Assembly: GCA_038246545.1 (NCBI GenBank)
Contig: JBBRVW010000017.1
Coordinates: forward strand, 20,192-84,191
Source: JBBRVW01 sp038246545
Lineage (GTDB): Bacteria; Actinomycetota; Actinomycetes; JACCUZ01
Direction of reading: 5' to 3'
DNA: 64,000 bases
The number at the start of each line of letters is the position of its first letter. Position 1 is the first letter of the stretch. Shown here piece after piece: positions 35,814-42,676 of this stretch. The notes under the pieces were generated by a model that saw only the letters and a program-made list of their open reading frames with translations, had not been told where the DNA came from and did no database searches. Position numbers and translations under genes: made by a program.

Positions 35814-36902
35814 TCACGCCCCGCAGAGCGCAGGTCGGTCGGCGTCGCGGGCGTTCGGGCAGCAGCCGGCCGGGCATACGTCATGGCTCGGGCCGAGCTC
35901 GCCGAGTGACGCCCGCCGCGGCCCCTCCCCGCGCACGACCGCAGCGCGCTCCAGCACCAGCTCGCGGACGGCCGCGACGAAGCGGGGGTCGGTGCCCACC
36001 GTCGCCGCCCGGGTCACCGGCAGGCCGATCCGCCTCGCGGTCTCGAGCGCCTCGGTGTCGAGGTCGTACTTCACCTCCATGTGGTCGGAGACGAAGCCGA
36101 TCGGCACCAGCACGGCGGCCGCGACCCCATCGGCCTGCAGGAGCTCCAGGTGGTCGTTGACGTCCGGCTCCAGCCACGGCTGGTCGGGCCGGCCGCTGCG
36201 GCTGCAGTAGACGAGGTCGAGGACGTGGTCGACCCCGGTCGCGGCGGCCACCCCGGCGGTGACCAGCCGGGCCAGGTCGCGGTGCTGGGTGCTGTAGGCG
36301 AAGCCGTCCGGGCCGCTGTCCTTGTCCATCGACGTCGGCACCGAGTGGGTGACGAACACCAACCGCGCGTGGTCGCGCACCGGTTCGGCGAGCTCACCGA
36401 TGGCCGTGACCGTCGCGGCCACCATCGCCTCGACGAAGCCCGGGTGGTTGAAGTAGTGCCGGATCCGGTCGATCACCGGTGCCCGACCGCCGAGGGGGGC
36501 CGCCGCGGCGGCGAGGTTCTCGCGGTACTGCCTGCAGCCGGAGTACGACGAGTACGCCGACGTCAGCAGGGCGAGCACGCGGGTGCGGCCGTCGTCGGCG
36601 ATGCGGGCGAGCTCGTCGGCGAGGTACGGCGCCCAGTTGCGGTTGCCCCAGTAGACCGGCAGGTCGAGCCCGTGCGCCGCGAACTCGGCCTCCAGGGCAG
36701 CGACCAGGGCACGGTTCTGCGCATTGATGGGGCTGAGGCCGCCGAATCCGAGATAGTGCTCGCCGACCTCCAGCAGCCGCTCGCGAGGGATGCCGCGGCC
36801 ACGCGTCACGTTCTCCAGGAACGGCAGGACGTCGTCGGGGCCCTCCGGGCCGCCGAAGGACACGAGCAGGAAGGCGTCGTACGGGGCGGTGGCGTCGGTC
36901 AC
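35814..36902 (-). CDS. hemH: Ferrochelatase (coproporphyrin III ferrochelatase type)
   Basis: A 362-residue ferrochelatase that inserts iron into a porphyrin in the actinobacterial coproporphyrin-dependent haem pathway. It opens YDAFLLVSFGGPEGPDDVLP, carries the metal-site region VFVTHSVPTSM, and has the [2Fe-2S] cysteine cluster CPAGCCPN near the carboxy terminus together with an upstream cysteine in SSYSGCRQY. The GTG start at 36902 is preceded by GAGGAT with a 6-base gap, again suggesting leaderless initiation. It is coupled to suhB downstream. Confidence 0.95.
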   Translation of the reverse strand: MTDATAPYDAFLLVSFGGPEGPDDVLPFLENVTRGRGIPRERLLEVGEHYLGFGGLSPINAQNRALVAALEAEFAAHGLDLPVYWGNRNWAPYLADELARIADDGRTRVLALLTSAYSSYSGCRQYRENLAAAAAPLGGRAPVIDRIRHYFNHPGFVEAMVAATVTAIGELAEPVRDHARLVFVTHSVPTSMDKDSGPDGFAYSTQHRDLARLVTAGVAAATGVDHVLDLVYCSRSGRPDQPWLEPDVNDHLELLQADGVAAAVLVPIGFVSDHMEVKYDLDTEALETARRIGLPVTRAATVGTDPRFVAAVRELVLERAAVVRGEGPRRASLGELGPSHDVCPAGCCPNARDADRPALCGA

Positions 36903-36966
36903 GCACCGATCCTCGCAAGCGGTCGCGGACGACACGGAGTCGGCCCGCTCCCGTACCGTGCGGGCC

Positions 36967-38142
36967 GTGCTCTCGCCGTATCGCGACCTGCTCTCCACAC
37001 CCGGCGGGCTGCGCTTCTCCTCGTCCGCGTTCCTGGCCCGGCTGCCCATTGCCATGGTCGGTCTGGGCATCGTCCTGCTCGTCGTCGCGGAGACCGGGCG
37101 GTACGGCCGCGCCGGTGCCTTCTCCGCTGCATTCGCGCTCGTGAACGCCGGCGCAGCACCCGTCATCGCGCGACTGGTGGACCGGTACGGCCAGCGCCGG
37201 GTGCTGGCGCCGTCGGTCCCGCTGCACTGCCTCGCGCTGGTCACTGTCGTCGTGCTGGTGAGCACCGGAGCACCGGACTGGACGCAGTGGACCTCAGTCG
37301 TGGTGGCTGCACTGCTCGGCCCGTCGATCGGCTCGCTGGTCCGCGCCCGCTGGGGCTACGTGCTCGGTGACGACCCACGCCTCGGCACCGCCTACGCGCT
37401 CGAGTCGGTGCTCGACGAGCTGATCTTCGTGCTCGGACCGCTGATCGTCACCGTCCTGGCAACTGTCGTGGCGCCGCAGGCCGGGCTGCTGGCCGCGGCA
37501 GTCGTCGTGCTGGTCGGCACCGCGACACTGCTGGCGCACCGCGCCAGCGAGCCGCCGCCGTCGGCGCACGGCGACGGGCAACCGTCGGCCCTGCGCAGCG
37601 CGGGCCTGCCGTCGCTCATGATCGTGATGGTGTTCGTCGGCGGCGTGTTCGGCTCGGTCGAGCTGAGCACCATCGCGTTCGCCGACGCGCACGGCCACCG
37701 CGGGCTGGCCGGGCCGCTGCTCGCCTGCTACGCCGGCGGCAGCATGATCTCAGGCCTCGTGTTCGGAGCCGTCCCCTCCGACCTGCCGCGACGCCGGTCG
37801 CTGCTCATCGGGTCTGCGGTGATGACCGCCACCGTCACGGTGCTGCCGTTCGTGGGCAGCGTGCCTCTGCTCGCGGTGCTGCTGGTCATGTGCGGGGTCG
37901 GCATCGCCCCGACGCTGATCTCCGGCTTCTCCCTCGTGGAGCGGATCGTGCCCTCGTCCGCGGTCACGGAGGGGCTGACGTGGGCGACGACCGGGCTGGT
38001 CGTCGGCTTCGCCACCTCGACCTGGCTAGCCGGCCACCTGGTCGACTCCGCGGGCGTCCCGTGGGCGTTCTCGGTGGCCACGGTGGCGGGGTCGCTGGCG
38101 CTGCTGGCCGGGCTGGCGGCGTACCGGCGGCTGCCGGGCTGA
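36967..38142 (+). CDS. Major facilitator superfamily transporter
   Basis: A 391-residue membrane protein with twelve predicted helices, opening SPYRDLLSTPGGLRFSSSAF and LARLPIAMVGLGIVLLVV. The MFS loop signature between helices 2 and 3 is ARLVDRYGQRRVL. Helix 4-5 has RWGYVLGDDPRLGTAYALES, a string common to actinobacterial drug-efflux-type MFS. The substrate is unknown. The GTG start at 36967 follows TACCGT (36954-36959) by 7 bases, so the message is likely leaderless. It is divergent from hemH across 64 bases. Confidence 0.88.
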   Translation: MLSPYRDLLSTPGGLRFSSSAFLARLPIAMVGLGIVLLVVAETGRYGRAGAFSAAFALVNAGAAPVIARLVDRYGQRRVLAPSVPLHCLALVTVVVLVSTGAPDWTQWTSVVVAALLGPSIGSLVRARWGYVLGDDPRLGTAYALESVLDELIFVLGPLIVTVLATVVAPQAGLLAAAVVVLVGTATLLAHRASEPPPSAHGDGQPSALRSAGLPSLMIVMVFVGGVFGSVELSTIAFADAHGHRGLAGPLLACYAGGSMISGLVFGAVPSDLPRRRSLLIGSAVMTATVTVLPFVGSVPLLAVLLVMCGVGIAPTLISGFSLVERIVPSSAVTEGLTWATTGLVVGFATSTWLAGHLVDSAGVPWAFSVATVAGSLALLAGLAAYRRLPG

Positions 38143-38198
38143 CCGGTCGCCGACGAGCACCGGCCACTGGCGAGTTGTCGACAAATATCGGCGACCGG
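38143..38198. repeat. Inverted repeat downstream of the MFS gene
   Basis: CCGGTCGCCGA (38143-38153) and TCGGCGACCGG (38188-38198) are perfect 11-base arms beginning at the base after the MFS stop codon. The 34-base spacer contains a second perfect palindrome TTGTCGACAA (38175-38184), followed by the only short AT-rich stretch here. It could fold as a long or a nested hairpin. Confidence 0.65.
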
Positions 38199-38306
38199 CC
38201 GGGCGCGCCTGCGAGGCGGGTCCGCGGCCGCGGCCTAGGCTCGCGGCAGTCGGAGGACACCCGACAGCTCCGAGGTCGGCACTGCCGACGGGACCGGGAG
38301 GCAGCC

Positions 38307-39173
38307 ATGGGCGACGCAGCGGACGGCGCACCGAAGGTGACCGACCTCCGGCTCGTTTCGGTCACCGACGGCCGCGGTCACCTCGTCCTCGAGGACGACC
38401 AGAGCAACCAGTTCCGCGTGCCGGTCGACGAGCGCCTCGCCAACGCCCTGCGCTCCCCCGAGCGCCCCCGGTCCGACGGTCCCCGACGAGACGGCCAGCT
38501 GGAGATCGCCTTGGAGAGTCAGCTCAGCCCCCGCGAGATCCAGGCCCGCGTCCGCGCCGGCCACAGCGTCGACGAGGTCGCCATCGCTGCGGGCATCAGC
38601 ACCGAGCGGGTCGAGCGCTATGCCGTGCCCGTCCTCGCCGAGCGGCAGCACGTCGTCGAGCTGGCCCAGCGCGCCCCCGGCCGGCGAGCCAGCGCGGGCT
38701 TGGCACCAGCCCTGGCCGAGGTCGTCGAGGCGCGGTTGGCCGAGCAGAACGTCGCCGTCGACTCCCTCGCCTGGGACGCCTGGCGCGGCGACGACGGCCG
38801 CTGGGTCGTCAGCGTCACCTACCCGGGCACCGCCCGCGACCGGGTCGCCAGCTGGTCCTTCGACCCTCGCGGTCGCGTCCTGGCCGCCGCCGACGACGAG
38901 GCCCGATGGCTGGCCGGCGACGACGCCACCGAACGCGTCGCCGACGACCGGCCGACCGCGATCCGGCGGCTGTCCGCTGTCCCCGGTGGCGCCGACGGAC
39001 GCCCCGAGGGTCCTGCCGAGGCACCCGCGGTGCGGGCCGACGAGCCCTACGATCGCGAGGCCGACGAGGCCAGGCGCCACGAGCCGCAGCAGGCGGCGGC
39101 CGCGTCGCGCGGGCGCCGGCCGGCCGTTCCGGCCTGGGACGACATCATGTTCGGCCCCCGCCGCCGCGACTGA
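38307..39173 (+). CDS. sepH: Septation protein SepH
   Basis: A 288-residue protein of the SepH family (formerly DUF3071), which stimulates FtsZ filament assembly in Streptomyces and mycobacteria. A conserved amino-terminal part (VTDLRLVSVTDGRGHLVLED) leads to the helix-turn-helix LSPREIQARVRAGHSVDEVA (residues 73-92). The disordered tail ends with the conserved PAWDDIMFGPRR. ATG 38307 follows GGGAGG. TAGGCT near 38236 is a likely -10. Confidence 0.95.
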   Translation: MGDAADGAPKVTDLRLVSVTDGRGHLVLEDDQSNQFRVPVDERLANALRSPERPRSDGPRRDGQLEIALESQLSPREIQARVRAGHSVDEVAIAAGISTERVERYAVPVLAERQHVVELAQRAPGRRASAGLAPALAEVVEARLAEQNVAVDSLAWDAWRGDDGRWVVSVTYPGTARDRVASWSFDPRGRVLAAADDEARWLAGDDATERVADDRPTAIRRLSAVPGGADGRPEGPAEAPAVRADEPYDREADEARRHEPQQAAAASRGRRPAVPAWDDIMFGPRRRD

Positions 39174-39190
39174 CCGCAGCGCCGGAGAGG

Positions 39191-40027
39191 TCAGCCAGGG
39201 TCCGGGCCGGTGGCCACCGGGCGCGACGGATCGGTGACCCAGTCCGACCAGGAGCCGGCGTACAGCGCGGCCGGGATCCCGACCGCCTCCAGCACCAGCA
39301 CGGTGTGCGCCGCCGTCACGCCGGAGCCGCAGTAGGCGCCGACTGGTCGGCTGCCGTCAGCACCGACGGCGGTGAACCGGTCCCGCAGCTCGTCGAGGTC
39401 GAGCAGGGTCGCGTCCGGACCTGCGTGGTCGCGGGTCGGCAGGCTCACCGCGCCCGGGACGTGGCCGGCGACCGGGTCCAGCGGCTCGGTGTCGCCGCGG
39501 TAGCGCTCCCCCGCCCGCGCGTCGAGCAGCACGCCGTCGCGAGCCAGCGCCGCGGCCGCTTCTGCGTCCAGGACCGGCATGGATCCCGGCCGGGCCACCA
39601 GGTCGCCCGGCACCGGTGTCACGTCGCCCGTCTCGATCGGCATCCCGGCCGCGGTCCAGGCCCGAAGCCCGCCGTCGAGCAGCCGTACGTCGGCGTGCCC
39701 GAGCCACCGGAGCAGCCACCAGGCGCGGGCCGCGATCGAGCCCTCGACGTCGTCGTAGACCACCACGGGCCGGCCGCCGCCGACCCCGAGACGTCGCACC
39801 GTCGCCTCGGCGGCAGCCGGTGCGGGGAGCGGGTGCCGGCCACCGGCACCCGGCGGCGCCGCCAGGTCGTTGTCGAGGTCGACCCAGACGGCGCCGGGCA
39901 GGTGGCCCGCCGCGTACTCGTCGTGCAGCGGCAGCCCGGCGGCTCGCCAGCGGACGTCCAGCAGCAGCGGTGGCCGGTCACCCGCCAGCCCGGCGGCGAC
40001 CGTCGCGACGTCGACGAGCGGGCTCAT
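39191..40027 (-). CDS. sseA: Sulfurtransferase (tandem rhodanese domains)
   Basis: A 278-residue protein of two rhodanese domains. The inactive first domain includes LLLDVRWRAAGLPLHDEYAAGHLPGA. The second has the active loop YCGSGVTAAHTVL with the catalytic cysteine near 238. The CGSGVTA loop is the mercaptopyruvate/thiosulfate sulfurtransferase type, moving a sulfane sulfur to thiols or cyanide. ATG 40027 lies 1 base after the thymidine kinase stop, so the pair is co-transcribed. Streptomyces also keeps a sulfurtransferase near sepH. Confidence 0.9.
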   Translation of the reverse strand: MSPLVDVATVAAGLAGDRPPLLLDVRWRAAGLPLHDEYAAGHLPGAVWVDLDNDLAAPPGAGGRHPLPAPAAAEATVRRLGVGGGRPVVVYDDVEGSIAARAWWLLRWLGHADVRLLDGGLRAWTAAGMPIETGDVTPVPGDLVARPGSMPVLDAEAAAALARDGVLLDARAGERYRGDTEPLDPVAGHVPGAVSLPTRDHAGPDATLLDLDELRDRFTAVGADGSRPVGAYCGSGVTAAHTVLVLEAVGIPAALYAGSWSDWVTDPSRPVATGPDPG

Positions 40028-40028
40028 C

Positions 40029-40757
40029 TCAGCCGGTGACACGGACGTCGCCGCGGCGCGGCGGGACAGCGTCGCCGCGGCGCGGCGGGACAGCACAGGC
40101 CGCGAGGTCGAACGGCAGCGCGTCGGCCTCCAGTGCGGCGACCCGCACCAGTGCCTCCTGCGACGCCGCTGTCATGCGCCGCATGTGGTGCCGTCGGCAG
40201 AGCACCTCGTAGCCCACGGTGTCGCCTGCGGCGGTGTCCCCCACGACGACCTGCTCGCCCTCGACGACCATGACGCCGTTGACGGTGCGGGCGTTGTGCG
40301 TGGCGCGTGAGCCGCACCAGCAGAGCGCCTCGACCTGCGGCACCTGCACCCGGTCGGCCAGCTCGACGAGGCGCTGCGACCCGGGGAACAGGCGGGTGCG
40401 GAAATCGGCCATGATCCCGAACGCGTAGACGTCGACCGCCAGCTCGTCGACGACACGGGCCAGCTGCTCGGCCTGCACAACGCCGTAGAACTGGGCCTCG
40501 TCGCAGATGAGGTAGTCGACCCGTCCGCCGTTGATGCGCTCTCCGGCGACGACGTCCCAGAAGTCGAGGTCGTCGGTCACCTCGATGGCCTCGGTCGAGA
40601 GCCCGAGGCGGCTGGACAGCGTCGCAGCGCCGGCCCGGTCCAGCTTGGTGAAGATCAGGCCGCGGCGGCCGCGCTGCCGGTGGTTGTGCTCCATCTGCAG
40701 AGCGAGCGTGGACTTGCCACAGTCCATCGTGCCGGCGAAGAAGACGAGCTCGGGCAT
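40029..40757 (-). CDS. tdk: Thymidine kinase
   Basis: A 242-residue type II thymidine kinase that phosphorylates thymidine from salvage. The P-loop is GTMDCGKST (residues 9-17), the Walker-B-like motif DEAQFYGV, the catalytic and lid region FGIMADFRTRLFPGS and the zinc-ribbon cysteines in CWCGSRATHNAR and CRRHH. The last 20 residues, AVPPRRGDAVPPRRGDV, arise from a 24-bp tandem duplication and lie outside the fold. ATG 40757 begins the family. Confidence 0.94.
   Translation of the reverse strand: MPELVFFAGTMDCGKSTLALQMEHNHRQRGRRGLIFTKLDRAGAATLSSRLGLSTEAIEVTDDLDFWDVVAGERINGGRVDYLICDEAQFYGVVQAEQLARVVDELAVDVYAFGIMADFRTRLFPGSQRLVELADRVQVPQVEALCWCGSRATHNARTVNGVMVVEGEQVVVGDTAAGDTVGYEVLCRRHHMRRMTAASQEALVRVAALEADALPFDLAACAVPPRRGDAVPPRRGDVRVTG
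40046..40093. repeat. 24-bp perfect tandem duplication in the 3' end of tdk
   Basis: Positions 40046-40069 and 40070-40093 are identical 24-base units beginning CGTCGCCGCGGCGCGGCGGG. They encode two copies of an eight-residue unit (AVPPRRGD) in the disordered tail of thymidine kinase. Being in multiples of three, the duplication keeps the frame. Confidence 0.9.
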
Positions 40758-40929
40758 CGCAGGTCGAGACTCCTGGGTGGGGGCTGAGGGGCTGCCGCCA
40801 TCGTGCCACCCCGCCGGCGTGCGGCGCCGGTCGCGTGACCTGGGGCCTCCCGGCTCGTTGACCAGACCGGGACGCCGGTCGCACCGCCGTGGGGACGGTG
40901 CGACCGACGCTCGGGGCACCAGGTACAGG

Positions 40930-42059
40930 TCAGCAGTGCTGGACGAGCAGCGGGACCTCGATCTCGTCGGGGGTGAGCCCACCGTGCATCCCCACCAGCC
41001 GCAGCACGAACGGTGGCGCCGTCCGCGAGTCGAGGACGACGTGGTCGCGCCGCGCCAGCGCGAGCAGGTCGCCCAGCCGGGCCCGCACCTCGTCGCGCAC
41101 CACCGGTCCGTAGTAGCCGGCGTCGACGGCGGTGTCCCGGTCGACGAGCCAGAACGCGTCGCCCAGCGTGGCCTCCCAGGCAGCTCGTACGTCGGGCAGG
41201 GCCCCGTCGCGTACGTGCAGCTGGAGGCCCCGCAGGTCGCCGGACAGCGCAGCAACACCCATGTCCAGCGCGGGCGTCGTCGCGACGTCCCAGCGGTTCT
41301 CGAAGGGCACGTCCAGCATCCCGTGGTCCGAGGTCACCAGCAGGGTCGTCCCCTGTGGCAGTCCCGCCGCGACCTGGGCGGCCCAGACGTCGACCTGCGC
41401 CAGTTCGGCGCGCCAGTCGTCGCTGCGGTAGCCGGCGCGGTGACCGGTCGCGTCGAGGTCGCCGTAGTAGACGTAGACCAGGGCCGGCGCGGACCGCCGC
41501 ACGGCGACGTGGGTGGCGGCCACCCGTTCCCCGACGGTCTCGGCGGCCACGTAGTCGCCGCCCCGCAGGCCGGCCTCGGTGAGCCCCTGGCCGTCGAAGA
41601 CCGCCGGCCCGACGCGCGTGACCGCGACCCCAGCCGTCGCGGCGCGCTCGAACGCCGTAGCGACGGGCTGGAACACGCGCAGGTCAGTCTCGGCAGGGAT
41701 GGCGAGCATGTTGACCCGCTGGCCGGAGCCGAGCCGCACGTGCAGCCCGGTGACGCCGTGCTCGCCAGGGGTCAGGCCGGTGCCCAGCGACGTCAGGGCG
41801 ATCGGGGTGGTGCTGGGGAAGACCGTGGTGATCTCCGCCGAGGCCGGCGAGTCGAGCAGCCCGGCGAGGAACGGAGCCAGCGCGGCGTGCTCCCGCAGCG
41901 CTCGCGTGCCGAGCCCGTCGACCAGCAGGACGACGAGGCGACCGGTGGTCGGCAGCCCGGGTCCGGGCCGCCGGGCAGGCCGAGCGAGGTGAGCACCGCC
42001 GGCAGGACGTCGGCCAGCGAGCCACCGCCGTAGCGGGGCGGGGGGGGTAGGTCGGTCAA
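40930..42059 (-). pseudogene. Nucleotide pyrophosphatase/phosphodiesterase (alkaline phosphatase superfamily), frameshifted
   Basis: Two minus-strand frames join into a normal AP-superfamily protein. The first (42059 to about 41965) reads PRYGGGSLADVLPAVLTSLG. The second (about 41965 to 40930) reads LVVLLVDGLG with the metal aspartate, TTVFPSTTPIALTSLGTG with the nucleophile threonine, VYVYYGDLDATGHRAG, LVTSDHGMLDVP and the end LVGMHGGLTPDEIEVPLLV. They are offset by one base in the run CCCGGCGGCCCGGACCCGGG. The TTG start at 42059 overlaps the DUF5998 stop. No start codon precedes the metal motif in the second frame, so a functional shorter protein is not evident. It may be a true mutation or a sequence error. 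Confidence 0.75.
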
Positions 42060-42628
42060 CGACCGGTGGCGCGGGAGAGCGCGGCGGCGAAGCCCAGCAG
42101 CCGGGCCACCGCGTCGGCGCCCTCGGCTGCCTCGCTGACCCGCAGCGCGATGTCGTCGGCCGAGGCGGTGCCGGTGTAGCCGTGGTCGGCCTCGCACTCG
42201 GGGTCGGAGCAGCCCGCCGGCTCGAGGTCGAGCCGGCTCACCGCTCCCCACCCGATGGTGACGGTGACCTCCTGCGGGGCCGAGCCGCCGCGGTAGCGCA
42301 CCGGGTCGGTGACGACCCGGTTGACCACGACCGAGCGCACCGAGGACAGCGGCACCGCCTCGGTCGACGCCGTGACGAACGGCGCCGGCGTCACCTCGTC
42401 GGCCGGGTGGTCGTCGGCGTGGCCGAGCACCAGCCGGCCGGGGGTCAGCACCAGCACGGTGATGTGCCGCCGGACCTCCTCGGCGTCGAACGTCGTCTCC
42501 TGGTGCACGACGAACGCCTCGAGCTCGTCCCCGGCCACCGCCGCGTCGACGGCATCGGCCACGAGCTCGGGGTAGTAGCCCGCCCGGTCGATCGCGGCGC
42601 GGAGGCCGGCCAGGGAGGTGTCGGTCAT
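42056..42628 (-). CDS. DUF5998 family protein
   Basis: A 190-residue cytoplasmic protein of the actinobacterial DUF5998 family. The opening reads TSLAGLRAAIDRAGYYPELV; further on come HQETTFDAEEVRRHITVLVL with the family glutamates, and CSDPECEADHGYTGTA with a cysteine pair that may bind metal. It may have a pleckstrin-like beta sandwich, but this is inference. Its stop overlaps the start of the AP-superfamily gene, and it follows the GNAT/ligase gene by 48 bases, an arrangement also seen in Streptomyces. Function is unknown. Confidence 0.9.
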   Translation of the reverse strand: MTDTSLAGLRAAIDRAGYYPELVADAVDAAVAGDELEAFVVHQETTFDAEEVRRHITVLVLTPGRLVLGHADDHPADEVTPAPFVTASTEAVPLSSVRSVVVNRVVTDPVRYRGGSAPQEVTVTIGWGAVSRLDLEPAGCSDPECEADHGYTGTASADDIALRVSEAAEGADAVARLLGFAAALSRATGR

Positions 42629-42676
42629 GGAGTCATCCTTGCACCCGGGCCGGCCGGCGGGGCGACGGTCGCGGCG

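Noticed and set aside
40046..40093. Repeat as part of a CRISPR-like array
   Set aside because: Only two directly abutting units with no spacer, inside a coding sequence.
42040..42047. Run of eight G as the site of the AP-superfamily frameshift
   Set aside because: The 25 codons after the run still read family-like sequence in the first frame, so the shift must lie further on, near 41965.
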